Assembly: GCA_026414665.1 (NCBI GenBank)
Contig: JAOAIO010000012.1
Span: 1-44,804, forward strand
Direction: 5' to 3'
Source: Azovibrio sp.
GTDB taxonomy: Bacteria > Pseudomonadota > Gammaproteobacteria > Burkholderiales > Rhodocyclaceae
DNA: 44,804 nucleotides
The position numbers and the translations under genes were made by a program. The notes beneath the pieces are model-generated. The model worked only from the letters and a program-made list of their open reading frames with translations, had not been told where the DNA came from and made no database searches. Positions 17,491 through 26,043 of this stretch are shown in pieces (positions within the stretch are counted from its first letter, which is position 1; every line of letters begins with the position of its first letter).

Positions 17491-18359
17491 GCCAGATCGC
17501 CCTCTGCATCCACGTCGGCAGCCTGGCTGGCGCCCAACGTGGGGTTCCCCTACTCATCGACGCCCTGCAAGCACAGCACGCCGGCGCCACTTTCCTCCTC
17601 AGCCTGGGACCCGACCAGTCCGGCCGCGCTTTGCGCCAAGCCGTGCGCATGGCACGCCATGGCGGCTGGCAGACGGCGCTACGCGGCACCCTGCTACCTG
17701 CCACCGAAATCGGCAAGAAAGCAGCCGCGACGCTCGCCCGAATCGAGGCCGAGGGCTTTGAAGCCGGCATTTCCGCCTGGAACCGGGTGGCCTGGGAACA
17801 GCAGGTGGAAGGCGCCGACAACACCGCGATTGCCACCGACTTAGCGCGCGCCATGACAGCCTTCACGGCGCTCTTCGGCCATCCGCCACGCATCTTCGGC
17901 GCCCCGGACTGGCAAGCGCATCGCCACCAGCTCCGGTTGTTGCAGCGGCACGGCTTTCGACTCGGTTGCGACTGCCGCGGCCGCCACCCCTTCTTGCCCG
18001 TCTGGCAGGGCGAGCCCTTCCTTTGCCCACAGCTGCCGACCACCTTGCCCCCCTTGACGGAGTTGCTCGATGCCGGCGCTAGCAGCGAGGCAGCCGTCGA
18101 GCGCCTCTTGGAACTGACGCAACATCTCGACACGCCCCAGGTCTTCAGCCTCCGCGCCGAAGTCGAGGGCCTGGCGCACAGCGCCGCTCTCACCCAACTT
18201 TGGCAGGGCTGGCAGGCACAGGGACACCAATTGGTCGCGCTCAGCCACTTGCTCGCCGGCTTGGACCCAAGACAGCTGCCCTATGCCGAGATCCGCCGCG
18301 GCGACATGCCGCTGCGACCGCGTAGTCTCTGCCTGCAAGGCCCCGATCCACTCGTCTAG
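17487..18359 (+). CDS. ArnD-like polysaccharide deacetylase-fold protein lacking metal ligands
   Basis: The 290-residue product aligns by eye with ArnD, the deformylase of 4-deoxy-4-formamido-L-arabinose phosphoundecaprenol. Shared segments include the GVPLLIDAL region, SLGPDQSGRALR, TLLPATEIGKKAA, CDCRGRHPFLP, PTTLPPLTELL and LRAEVEGLAH. However, the catalytic pattern is absent. The N-terminal IDVD motif is IHVG here (residues 8-11), the HxxxH metal pair is S96 and R100 (ISAWNRVAW), and the HAEVEG histidine is Arg223. An enzymatic deformylase role is therefore doubtful. No arnA, arnB, arnC or arnT is nearby. The start overlaps the preceding stop by 4 nt. Confidence 0.82.
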   Translation: MSQIALCIHVGSLAGAQRGVPLLIDALQAQHAGATFLLSLGPDQSGRALRQAVRMARHGGWQTALRGTLLPATEIGKKAAATLARIEAEGFEAGISAWNRVAWEQQVEGADNTAIATDLARAMTAFTALFGHPPRIFGAPDWQAHRHQLRLLQRHGFRLGCDCRGRHPFLPVWQGEPFLCPQLPTTLPPLTELLDAGASSEAAVERLLELTQHLDTPQVFSLRAEVEGLAHSAALTQLWQGWQAQGHQLVALSHLLAGLDPRQLPYAEIRRGDMPLRPRSLCLQGPDPLV

Positions 18360-18375
18360 CACGCCGCGCCAACCC

Positions 18376-18405
18376 TTGACCCGCGGGCGGCTGCCCCCCG
18401 ACAAT
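18376..18405 (+). promoter_or_regulatory. Putative sigma-70-type promoter of bcp
   Basis: TTGACC (18376-18381) and GACAAT (18400-18405) are separated by 18 nt, 29 nt before the bcp ATG. AAGGAG at 18423-18428 provides a good ribosome-binding site for bcp. Confidence 0.5.
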
Positions 18406-18434
18406 CGCCTTACCCCAACCGCAAGGAGATCGTC

Positions 18435-18890
18435 ATGTCAGCCGCCCAGGTTGCCGATTTCACCCTTCCGGCCACGAGTGGCCAGACTTTCACCCTGTCC
18501 GCCTTGCGCGGCAAGACCGTGGTGCTCTATTTCTACCCTAAGGACAACACCCCGGGCTGCACGGCCGAGGCCGCGGAATTCCGCGACCTCTACGCCGACT
18601 TTCTCGCCGCCAACGCCGTAGTCGTCGGCATTTCGCGCGATAGTTTGAAATCGCACGAAAACTTCAAAGCCAAGCAGAATCTGCCGTTCGAACTCTTGAG
18701 CGATGCCGAAGCCAGCCTCTGCCGCCAATTCGCGGTCCTCAAGACGAAAAAGCTCTACGGCAAGGAGGTCATGGGCATCGAGCGCAGCACCTTCGTCATC
18801 GACGCCACTGGCGCGCTACGCCGCGAGTGGCGGGGCGTGAAGGTGGAGGGCCATGCCCGCGAAGTGCTCGACTACGTCAAGACTCTCTAA
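18435..18890 (+). CDS. bcp: Thioredoxin-dependent thiol peroxidase, BCP/PrxQ family
   Basis: This cytoplasmic peroxiredoxin reduces hydrogen and organic peroxides using thioredoxin. The length is 151 residues. The thioredoxin-fold core shows VADFTLPATSG, VVLYFYPKDNTPGCT with the peroxidatic Cys42, and SRDSLKSHENFKAK. The resolving Cys often found five residues later is Ala47 here. A second Cys at residue 96 (ASLCRQF) may serve instead, as in the PrxQ subgroup that uses a more distant resolving Cys. The C-terminal GIERSTFVIDATGALRREWRGVKVEGH is typical. It has its own plausible promoter, and phoH follows 19 nt after its stop. Confidence 0.95.
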   Translation: MSAAQVADFTLPATSGQTFTLSALRGKTVVLYFYPKDNTPGCTAEAAEFRDLYADFLAANAVVVGISRDSLKSHENFKAKQNLPFELLSDAEASLCRQFAVLKTKKLYGKEVMGIERSTFVIDATGALRREWRGVKVEGHAREVLDYVKTL

Positions 18891-18909
18891 TTTTTCCAGG
18901 GCATCCATC

Positions 18910-20328
18910 ATGGCCAGAAGATCCAGCAAGAAAGCCGAAGCCACCAAGATTTTCGTGCTCGACACCAACGTGCTGATGCACGACCCCACCAGTCTGTTCC
19001 GCTTCGAGGAACACGACATTTTCATCCCGATCATGACCCTGGAGGAGCTCGACAGCCACAAGAAAGGCATGTCGGAAATCGCCCGCAATGCCCGCCAGGT
19101 ATCACGCAGCCTCGACGAAATGCTCGCGCTGGCCGAGGACATCGAAGAAGGCATCCCGCTTGCTGCGCCCAGCAATGGCCTCGCCAGCGGCCGCTTGTTC
19201 TTGCAGACCGAGGCCATCAGCTCGGAACTGCCGCCCGCCCTACCCACCTCGAAATACGACAACCAAATCCTGGCCGTCGTCATTCACCTACAGCGCCGCT
19301 ACCCGAAACGCCCGGTCATCCTGGTGTCCAAGGACATCAACATGCGCATCAAGGCGCGCTCCCTGGGCCTGCCGGCGGAAGACTACTTCAACGACAAGGT
19401 ACTGGAAGACACCGACCTGCTCTATCCGGGCGCCCGCGCCCTGCCCGCCGACTTTTGGGAAACCCATGGCCAGGGCATGGAATCCTGGAAAAAGGATGGC
19501 CGCACCTATTACCGCGTCAACGGCCCGCTCTGTCCCGACTTCCTGCTCAACGAATTCGTCTATCTCGATGGCGAGCCGGGCTTCGCCGCCCAGGTCAAGG
19601 AAGCCGCAGGCAAGCAGGCAGTGCTCGAAACCCTGGTCGATTACTCGCACCCCAAGCACGCGGTATGGGGCATCAACGCCAGAAACCGGGAGCAGAACTT
19701 CGCCCTCAACCTGCTCATGGACCCGGAAATCGACTTCGTCACCCTGCTCGGCCAGGCCGGCACTGGCAAGACCTTGCTGACGCTCGCCGCCGGTCTCACC
19801 CAGGTGTTAGAAAGCAAACGCTATGCCGAAATCATCATGACCCGCATCACCGTGCCGGTGGGCGAGGACATCGGCTTTCTGCCCGGCACCGAGGAGGAAA
19901 AAATGGCGCCATGGATGGGCGCACTGGAAGACAACCTCGAGGTGCTGACCCGCTCCGAAGATGGCGGCGGCGCCTTCTCAGGCGAATGGAGCAAGGCGGC
20001 CACCACTGACCTCATCCGCTCGCGCATCAAGGTGAAATCGCTCAACTTCATGCGCGGCCGCACCTTCCTCAACAAGTTTCTGATCATCGATGAGGCGCAG
20101 AACCTGACACCCAAGCAGATGAAGACCTTGATCACCCGCGCCGGCCCCGGCACCAAAGTGGTCTGTCTCGGCAACATCGCTCAGATCGACACCCCTTATC
20201 TCACCGAAGGTTCCTCCGGCCTGACGTATGTCGTCGATCGCTTCAAGGGCTGGATTCATGCCGGCCACATCACCTTGCAGCGCGGCGAGCGCTCGCGCCT
20301 GGCCGACCACGCCGCCGAGGTGCTGTGA
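18910..20328 (+). CDS. phoH: PhoH-family ATPase with N-terminal PIN domain
   Basis: This 472-residue protein combines a PIN nuclease-like domain with a PhoH ATPase domain, the arrangement of PhoH2/YlaK proteins, which are linked to RNA unwinding and cleavage. The PIN domain (about residues 13-165) shows IFVLDTNVLMHDP, IMTLEELDSHK and VILVSKDINMRIKA, carrying the expected acidic residues. The Walker A motif is GQAGTGKT (281-288) and Walker B is FLIIDEAQNLTP. LGNIAQIDTPYL and GLTYVVDRFKGW are PhoH-typical C-terminal motifs. The ATG at 18910 is preferred over an earlier in-frame start inside bcp. It probably belongs to a bcp-phoH transcript. Confidence 0.93.
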   Translation: MARRSSKKAEATKIFVLDTNVLMHDPTSLFRFEEHDIFIPIMTLEELDSHKKGMSEIARNARQVSRSLDEMLALAEDIEEGIPLAAPSNGLASGRLFLQTEAISSELPPALPTSKYDNQILAVVIHLQRRYPKRPVILVSKDINMRIKARSLGLPAEDYFNDKVLEDTDLLYPGARALPADFWETHGQGMESWKKDGRTYYRVNGPLCPDFLLNEFVYLDGEPGFAAQVKEAAGKQAVLETLVDYSHPKHAVWGINARNREQNFALNLLMDPEIDFVTLLGQAGTGKTLLTLAAGLTQVLESKRYAEIIMTRITVPVGEDIGFLPGTEEEKMAPWMGALEDNLEVLTRSEDGGGAFSGEWSKAATTDLIRSRIKVKSLNFMRGRTFLNKFLIIDEAQNLTPKQMKTLITRAGPGTKVVCLGNIAQIDTPYLTEGSSGLTYVVDRFKGWIHAGHITLQRGERSRLADHAAEVL

Positions 20329-20329
20329 G

Positions 20330-20355
20330 GGCTAGGTTATAATCACGCCCTAGCC
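20330..20355. promoter_or_regulatory. TATAAT flanked by an inverted repeat, after phoH
   Basis: A perfect TATAAT (20338-20343) lies inside the loop between GGCTAGG (20330-20336) and CCTAGCC (20349-20355). It could be the promoter of the next gene with an overlapping operator, since the ATG or GTG of that gene is about 70 nt downstream. No clear -35 is seen. Confidence 0.35.
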
Positions 20356-20357
20356 TG

Positions 20358-20382
20358 CAGACCGCGCCCCTGGCGCGGTCTG
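20358..20382 (+). terminator. Hairpin downstream of phoH
   Basis: CAGACCGCG-CCCCTGG-CGCGGTCTG is a perfect 9-bp stem with a 7-nt loop, followed by TCCTTT. It can be a weak intrinsic terminator for bcp-phoH. If transcription starts at the TATAAT just upstream it would instead sit at the 5' end of the next mRNA. Confidence 0.5.
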
Positions 20383-20415
20383 TCCTTTCGCCGACCCGAT
20401 GACCGGAGACCCCTC

Positions 20416-21642
20416 GTGAAGCGTCGTGCTTTCCTCGCCGCCGCCAGCCTGCTCTCCCTGTGCGCAGCGCCAGCCGCCCTGGCCGCCCCCAAGAAAAAAG
20501 CCGCCGCCAAACCGGCGAGCAAAAAGCCGGCCGCAAGCAAGAAACCCGTCAAAGCCAGCCGCCCCCCGGCCCAGGCCCGCACCACGCCGGAAAATTCGGT
20601 GCTGGAAGCAGCGCACCAGGGGTCTTCCGCCACGCGTCTACCGCCGGTACGCGCCCCCGAACCTCCCGCCTTATGGCGCACTTTCGAGATTCGCACCAGC
20701 GTCCAGCTCAAGCCCGCGCGCAGCCGCCAACGTCTGTGGCTGCCTTTGCCCTTGAGCCAGGACACGCTCTATCAGCGCAACCTCGGCCACACCTGGCAAG
20801 GCAATTTCGAACAAGGCGGCCTACGCCGCCTGCCCGATGGCGAACTCGAAGCTTTTTATTGCGAGTGGAAAGAAGGCGTGGCGCCGCGCCTCGACCTGAC
20901 GCTCTCGGTCGCCACCGCCGACCGGCATTTCGACATCTCTCGCCGTAGCCTGCCGCCCGAACGCGAGGACATTCTGCGCCGGAATTTGCAGGCTTCGCGC
21001 CAGATCCCGAACGATGGCGAGGCACACCGGCTGGCGCAGCGCATCATCGGCCGCATTCTCGACCCCGTGGCCCAGGCCAAGGCGATTTTCGACTGGGTAG
21101 TCGACAATACCGAGTACGACATGAATTTGCCGGGCATCGGCACGGGCGATGTGCGCCGCCAGCTCGAACAGCACCGCTTTGGCGGACGCTCGGCCGACAT
21201 TAACGGCTTATTCGTCGCGCTCTGTCGCGCCATCGGCATCCCGGCCCGCCGGGTGTTCGGGCATCGCATCGAACAGTCGCGCATCGCGCCCAGCCTCGGC
21301 ATCCAGCGCGGCGATGCCACGCTTGCCGCGCATTGCCGCGCCGAGTTCTACGTGCCTGGCTATAGCTGGATTCCAGTCGACCCCAGCGATGTGCGCCGCA
21401 CCATCGCCTTGGAAGCGCTGGACCACCGCGACCCGAAACTGGTAGCCATGCGCAAGATCTTGTTCGGCGTCTGGGAAATGAACTGGATGGCTTACAACGT
21501 CGCCGAGGATCTCGTCCTGCCCGACAGCAACATCGCTTTGAATTTCTTTGCTCAGCCCCAGCTCGTGCATCAGGACGGGGCCGTGCCGCTCATCCCCGGC
21601 GAGTCGGGCAACCTGCGCATCGAAGCCCGCCAGATACTCTAA
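20416..21642 (+). CDS. Exported transglutaminase-fold protein with Ser in place of the catalytic Cys
   Basis: The 408-residue product starts with MKRRAFLAAASLLSLCAAPA, a signal peptide with twin-arginine character, followed by a Lys/Ala/Pro-rich linker (residues about 25-60). The C-terminal half is a transglutaminase-like core: FDWVVDNTEYDMNL, FGGRSADINGLFVALCRAIG, HCRAEFYVPGYSWIPVDPSD. In related bacterial proteins the nucleophile is the Cys of GGKCADLN. Here that position is Ser259, while His306 and Asp322 of the triad remain. Peptidase or cross-linking activity is therefore uncertain. The start lies after the hairpin at 20358-20382, with GGAG-like sequence (CCGGAGACC) upstream. It should act in the periplasm. 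Confidence 0.88.
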   Translation: MKRRAFLAAASLLSLCAAPAALAAPKKKAAAKPASKKPAASKKPVKASRPPAQARTTPENSVLEAAHQGSSATRLPPVRAPEPPALWRTFEIRTSVQLKPARSRQRLWLPLPLSQDTLYQRNLGHTWQGNFEQGGLRRLPDGELEAFYCEWKEGVAPRLDLTLSVATADRHFDISRRSLPPEREDILRRNLQASRQIPNDGEAHRLAQRIIGRILDPVAQAKAIFDWVVDNTEYDMNLPGIGTGDVRRQLEQHRFGGRSADINGLFVALCRAIGIPARRVFGHRIEQSRIAPSLGIQRGDATLAAHCRAEFYVPGYSWIPVDPSDVRRTIALEALDHRDPKLVAMRKILFGVWEMNWMAYNVAEDLVLPDSNIALNFFAQPQLVHQDGAVPLIPGESGNLRIEARQIL

Positions 21643-21823
21643 TAGGCCCTTGTCCAGCCACTGCGCTGGGCCATCTGCGGCGTGACGCGGGGCCCGCCCC
21701 TCGCCACGCTATTGGCTGGGCCGTGGCGCCACGCGTCCAAGACCCGACATCTCGCCACAAGCCTGACCCCGACCTCATGCGCTTTAAGCGCGTTGCCCGC
21801 GCCCCGGGCTCGCATCGCTCGCC
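21643..21823. other. Convergent intergenic region, no gene seen
   Basis: This 181-bp gap lies between two converging genes. The only structure noted is GCGCTT-T-AAGCGC at 21779-21791. No T-tract terminator or plausible small gene was found. Confidence 0.5.
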
Positions 21824-22990
21824 TTAGTCGCTCCCGAACAGGTCACGGCTATAGACCTTGTGCAGCACGTCGTGCAGCTCAGGCGTGACGCGGTTCGCGG
21901 CAATGACGTCGGCTTCGCGCTTGAAGGCTTCTAGATCATGAACGACCCGGGAGCGGAAGAATTCGTCCGCTTGCAACACCGGCTCATAGACGATCACCTC
22001 GATGCCTTTGGCCTTGATGCGCTTCATGATGCCTTGAATGCTAGAAGCCCGGAAATTGTCCGAGCCCGCCTTCATAATCAAGCGGTAAAGGCCAACCACG
22101 CGCGGATTACGCTTGATGATGCTATCGGCGATGAAATCCTTGCGCGTGCTGTTCGCCTCGACGATGGCGTGAATCAGGTTCTGCGGCACATCCCGGTAGT
22201 TGGCGAGGAGTTGCTTGGTATCCTTGGGCAGGCAGTAGCCGCCATAGCCAAACGACGGATTGTTGTAGTGTCGGCCGATGCGCGGGTCGAGACAGACACC
22301 ATCGATGATTTCGCGGGTATCGAGGCCATGCGTGGCGGCATAGGTATCGAGCTCGTTGAAATAAGCGACGCGCATGGCCAAGTAGGTATTGGCGAACAGC
22401 TTGATGGCTTCGGCCTCGGTGCTGCCGGTAAATAGCACCGGCACGTCCTGACGCAAGGCGCCTTCCTGGAGAAGTTGGGCAAAGCGCGCGGCGCGCTCGC
22501 TGCGCTCCCCGACGATGATGCGGGAGGGATAAAGGTTGTCGTGCAGCGCCCGCCCCTCGCGCAGAAACTCGGGCGAAAAGATCAAATTCTGCGTCCCCAG
22601 CTTCTCCCGAGTCGCAAGCGTAAACCCGACGGGCACCGTCGATTTGATCACCATCACCGCCTGCGGATTGATGGTTTTGACGTCGCGGATCACGGCTTCG
22701 ACGGAGCGGGTGTTGAAGTAATTAGTTTCCGGATCGTAATCGGTGGGAGTGGCGATGATGACGAAGTCGGCGCCGGCGTAAGCCTCGTGCTTATCAAGCG
22801 TGGCGCGCAAATCGAGCGTCTTCTCGCGCAGATAGGTCTCGATGTCGGCATCCTCGATCGGCGACTCACGCCGGTTGAGCATTTCCACCTTGGCCGGGAG
22901 CACGTCGAGCGCCACCACCTCGTGACGCTGGGCCAGCAAAACAGCATTGGAGAGGCCAACATAGCCGGTGCCGGCAATGGCGATTTTCAT
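21824..22990 (-). CDS. ugd: UDP-glucose 6-dehydrogenase
   Basis: Ugd oxidises UDP-glucose to UDP-glucuronate with two NAD+, feeding capsule, LPS or aminoarabinose synthesis. It has 388 residues, the short bacterial form. The N-terminal Rossmann motif is [46 protein letters not shown] and [20 protein letters not shown] form the nucleotide-sugar site. The catalytic Cys is in [15 protein letters not shown]. The C-terminal UDP-binding domain ends in [10 protein letters not shown]. The ATG at 22990 has AAGGAAA just upstream. It follows kdsD on the same strand with a 60-nt gap, so both probably serve envelope polysaccharide synthesis. Confidence 0.96.
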   Translation of the reverse strand: MKIAIAGTGYVGLSNAVLLAQRHEVVALDVLPAKVEMLNRRESPIEDADIETYLREKTLDLRATLDKHEAYAGADFVIIATPTDYDPETNYFNTRSVEAVIRDVKTINPQAVMVIKSTVPVGFTLATREKLGTQNLIFSPEFLREGRALHDNLYPSRIIVGERSERAARFAQLLQEGALRQDVPVLFTGSTEAEAIKLFANTYLAMRVAYFNELDTYAATHGLDTREIIDGVCLDPRIGRHYNNPSFGYGGYCLPKDTKQLLANYRDVPQNLIHAIVEANSTRKDFIADSIIKRNPRVVGLYRLIMKAGSDNFRASSIQGIMKRIKAKGIEVIVYEPVLQADEFFRSRVVHDLEAFKREADVIAANRVTPELHDVLHKVYSRDLFGSD

Positions 22991-23050
22991 ACGGTTTTCC
23001 TTCTTGTCAGTTCGTCAGCGAGCCTGGAAGACTAGGGGCCGGGGACGGGC

Positions 23051-23983
23051 TTAGTTGAAAATATCGACCACGCCCAGCACCGCATCGCCATCGACCACGA
23101 CGAGCGCGCGGATGCTGCGCTCGTGCATCAATTGCTCCGCTTCGGTCAGGCGGCGATCCGGGGCGATGGTGACGGGATTGGGCGTCATGAATTCACGCGC
23201 CGGGTAATCCAGCACCTGGCGCACCCGGCGCATGGCCCGGCGCAAGTCGCCATCGGTGAGGATGCCGACCAAGCGACCGGCTTCGAGAACGAGGGCCAAG
23301 CCCAAGCGCTTCTCGGTCATGACTTCGATGACCTGCGCCATCGGCGTATCCGGGGCCACGACAGGCAAATCTTTGTGCATCACATCCGCCACCCGCGTCA
23401 ATAAGCGCCGCCCCAAGCTGCCGCCCGGATGGTAGCGGGCAAAATCCTGGGGTTGGAAATCGCGGGCCGTGATGAGCGCCACCGCCAGGGCATCACCCAA
23501 GGCCATGGTGGCAAGCGTCGACGTGGTCGGCGCCAAGTTGTTGGGGCAGGCTTCACGCTCGACCTGTAGCGTCAAGGCGATCTTGGCATAACGCGCCAGC
23601 GTCGAGGCCGGCGCATTGGTGATGGCGATGGTGTCGTTGCCGAAATCCTGCAAGGATGGCAGGAGCCGCAAAATTTCCTCGGTCTCGCCGCTATTGGAGA
23701 TGAGGACGATGACATCGTCCGGCGTGACCTTGCCCAAATCGCCATGCAGGGCCTCGCCGGGATGCAAGAAAAAACTCGGCGTGCCGGTCGAGGCAAAGGT
23801 GGCTGCCATCTTGCGTCCGACCAGGCCGGATTTGCCCATGCCGCAGACCACTACCCGGCCGCGGCAGGCGAGCAACAGTTCCACCGCCCGATCGAAATCC
23901 GCGCCGAGCGTGCGGGCCAAGCCTTCCAGGGCAGCGGCTTGCTGTTGCATGACCTGACGAGCGATTTCGTGATAAGCAGACAT
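23051..23983 (-). CDS. kdsD: D-arabinose 5-phosphate isomerase, KdsD/KpsF/GutQ family
   Basis: This enzyme interconverts ribulose 5-phosphate and arabinose 5-phosphate, the first step to Kdo for LPS or capsule. The ATG at 23983 gives 310 residues; an alternative TTG five codons earlier has no better ribosome-binding site. The SIS domain (residues about 30-170) has VVVCGMGKSGLVGRKMAATF, SFFLHPGEALHGDLG, LISNSGETEEIL and NAPASTLA. Two CBS domains follow, seen in VMHKDLPVVAPDTPMAQVIEVM and LVGILTDGDLRRAM. The GutQ and KpsF paralogues cannot be excluded by sequence alone; the linkage to ugd favours an envelope role. Confidence 0.93.
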   Translation of the reverse strand: MSAYHEIARQVMQQQAAALEGLARTLGADFDRAVELLLACRGRVVVCGMGKSGLVGRKMAATFASTGTPSFFLHPGEALHGDLGKVTPDDVIVLISNSGETEEILRLLPSLQDFGNDTIAITNAPASTLARYAKIALTLQVEREACPNNLAPTTSTLATMALGDALAVALITARDFQPQDFARYHPGGSLGRRLLTRVADVMHKDLPVVAPDTPMAQVIEVMTEKRLGLALVLEAGRLVGILTDGDLRRAMRRVRQVLDYPAREFMTPNPVTIAPDRRLTEAEQLMHERSIRALVVVDGDAVLGVVDIFN

Positions 23984-24022
23984 AAAAGCGAAATGCAAAA
24001 AGCCGGAGCATGGAAAAAGCGC

Positions 24023-24028
24023 ATTCTA
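24023..24028 (-). promoter_or_regulatory. Putative -10 hexamer for kdsD-ugd
   Basis: On the minus strand GCGTAGAATGCGC contains TAGAAT (5 of 6 matches), 39 nt before the kdsD ATG in the 97-bp gap after dnaB. The -35 (GGGCCA at 17-nt spacing) is poor. Confidence 0.4.
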
Positions 24029-24080
24029 CGCGAGCCGAGCGATGCTGGCCCGGCGGCACGGCCAAAGACGCGTGACAAGC

Positions 24081-25493
24081 TCAATAGGGGTTATCGACGA
24101 AGCCCCCCTGCGCCAGACTCTCGAAGCGCGTGTATTGCCCCAAGAAGGCGAGCCGCACGGTGCCAGTCGGACCGTTACGCTGCTTGCCGATGATGACTTC
24201 AGCAATCCCCTTGTCCTGGGAATCGGGACGATAGTATTCATCCCGGTACAGCATCATGATGACATCGGCATCCTGCTCGATGGCACCCGACTCGCGCAGG
24301 TCGGACATCATCGGGCGCTTATCGGTGCGCTCCTCGACCTTGCGCGAGAGCTGCGACAACGCGATGATCGGCACCTGCAACTCTTTGGCCAGGGATTTGA
24401 TCGAGCGCGAAATCTCCGACACTTCAGTCGCGCGGTTCTCGTTCTGACGGGCCGACGACATGAGCTGGATATAGTCGATGACGATGAGGCCAAGCTTGCC
24501 GCATTGGCGATGCAGGCGCCGCGCCCGGGCGCGCAGATCGACGGGATTGAGACCACCGGTCTCGTCGATGTAAATCGGCGCCTCGTGCAGCTGTCCGAGC
24601 GCGAAGGAGAGCTTCGACCACTCTTCGTCCGTGAGCTTGCCAGTGCGCACCCGGCTCGAGTCGAGCCGGCCAATCGAAGCCATCATCCGCGTAGCGAGCT
24701 GCGCGCCGCCCATTTCCATGGAAAACACTCCAACCGGCAAGCCGGCGTGCAGCGCCACATTCTCGGCGATGTTGAGGGCAAACGCCGTCTTCCCCATCGA
24801 GGGCCGGCCGGCCACGATGATCAAATCGCCAGGCTGTAAGCCCGAAGTCTTCTGGTCCAAGTCGATGAAACCCGTCGGCACGCCGGTGACATCGGACGGA
24901 TCATCGCGGTCGTGCAGTTCCTGGATGCGCTCCACCACCTGGGTGAGAAGGGGATTGATATGCACGAAGCCTTCGCTCGCGCGAGCCCCCTTCTCGGCGA
25001 TCTCGAACACCTTGGCCTCAGCCTCGTCGAGCAAGGTCTTGGCGTCGCGGCCCATGGGATTAAGGGCATTGCCGGCAATCTCGTCGGCAGCGGCCACGAG
25101 CTGGCGCAAAATCGCCCGCTCGCGCACGATTTCGGCATAGCGGCGGATATGGGCGGCAGAAGGCGTGTTGCTCGCCAGTTCGCCGAGATAAGCGAGCCCG
25201 CCCGTGTGCTCGCTCTCGCCAGCCGCATCCAGCGCCTCCGCCACCGTCACCACATCGGCGGGCTTGCCTTTTTCCAACAAGCTGCGGATGCGCCGGTAGA
25301 TGCGCCGGTGCTCGTCGCGGTAGAAATCGGTATCAGCGATCATGTCGCCGATGCGATCCCAGGCCAGATTGTCGAGCAGCAAGCCACCTAGCACTGCTTG
25401 CTCGGCCTCGATCGAATGTGGCGGCACGCGCAATTGCGCAATGGCGGGATCGAGCGCCGGCCGCGCTTGCTTCACAGGTCGTTCTTCACTCAT
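24081..25493 (-). CDS. dnaB: Replicative DNA helicase
   Basis: DnaB is the hexameric 5'-3' helicase at the replication fork. It has 470 residues. The N-terminal domain (VPPHSIEAEQAVLGGLLLDN) and linker region lead to a RecA-like ATPase with Walker A GRPSMGKT (229-236), VFSMEMGGAQLATRM, LGLIVIDYIQLM (Walker B), EISRSIKSLAKEL and the C-terminal DLRESGAIEQDADVIM and GTVRLAFLGQYTRFE. No intein is present. It follows rplI, separated by an intrinsic terminator, so it probably has partial read-through or its own promoter in the 88-bp gap. Confidence 0.98.
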   Translation of the reverse strand: MSEERPVKQARPALDPAIAQLRVPPHSIEAEQAVLGGLLLDNLAWDRIGDMIADTDFYRDEHRRIYRRIRSLLEKGKPADVVTVAEALDAAGESEHTGGLAYLGELASNTPSAAHIRRYAEIVRERAILRQLVAAADEIAGNALNPMGRDAKTLLDEAEAKVFEIAEKGARASEGFVHINPLLTQVVERIQELHDRDDPSDVTGVPTGFIDLDQKTSGLQPGDLIIVAGRPSMGKTAFALNIAENVALHAGLPVGVFSMEMGGAQLATRMMASIGRLDSSRVRTGKLTDEEWSKLSFALGQLHEAPIYIDETGGLNPVDLRARARRLHRQCGKLGLIVIDYIQLMSSARQNENRATEVSEISRSIKSLAKELQVPIIALSQLSRKVEERTDKRPMMSDLRESGAIEQDADVIMMLYRDEYYRPDSQDKGIAEVIIGKQRNGPTGTVRLAFLGQYTRFESLAQGGFVDNPY

Positions 25494-25536
25494 AGGGGCG
25501 AGAGTTTAACCGTTCCGACAGGAAAGGAAGAAAGCA

Positions 25537-25563
25537 AAAGGCCCTGCGCGCGGCAGGGCCTTT
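25537..25563 (-). terminator. Rho-independent terminator after rplI
   Basis: AAAGGCCCTG (25537-25546) pairs perfectly with CAGGGCCTTT (25554-25563) across a 7-nt loop. On the minus strand the stem is followed by TGCTTTCTTCC. It ends the rpsF-priB-rpsR-rplI transcript before dnaB. Confidence 0.85.
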
Positions 25564-25581
25564 GCTGTGCGGTGAAGCAGC

Positions 25582-26028
25582 TTATTCGCCGACCACGACC
25601 ACGGTCACGGTGGCGACCACATCGGTGTGCAACGCCACTTCCAGGGGGAAGTCGCCGGTGGTCTTGAGGGGACCGGCGGGCATACGCACGGCGGCCTTAT
25701 CGACTTCAAAGCCCGCAGCCTTCAAGGCATCGGCCACGTCGTGGTTGGTCACGGAGCCGAACAGACGCCCATCCATGGCGGACTTACGCGCGATGGTCAC
25801 GGTGACGCCGTTCAACTTGTCGGCCACGGCTTGCGCGGCGGCCAGCTTTTCAGCTTGGATTTTTTCCAGCTCGGCGCGCCGGGCTTCGAACTCGGCCAAG
25901 GCAGCGGGCGTGGCACGCTTGGCCTTCTTTTGCGGGATCAGAAAGTTACGGGCATAGCCGTCTTTGACCTTGACCACGTCACCGAGATTGCCGAGGTTCA
26001 CGACTTTTTCGAGCAGAATGATTTGCAT
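25582..26028 (-). CDS. rplI: 50S ribosomal protein L9
   Basis: L9 binds 23S rRNA at the base of the L1 stalk. It has 148 residues, the usual length. The N-terminal domain [22 protein letters not shown] and [19 protein letters not shown] are invariant family features. The long connecting helix (about residues 40-75) and the C-terminal domain [20 protein letters not shown] follow. It lies 15 nt after rpsR in the ribosomal operon. Confidence 0.98.
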   Translation of the reverse strand: MQIILLEKVVNLGNLGDVVKVKDGYARNFLIPQKKAKRATPAALAEFEARRAELEKIQAEKLAAAQAVADKLNGVTVTIARKSAMDGRLFGSVTNHDVADALKAAGFEVDKAAVRMPAGPLKTTGDFPLEVALHTDVVATVTVVVVGE

Positions 26029-26043
26029 GATGCGCGCCTCCTC

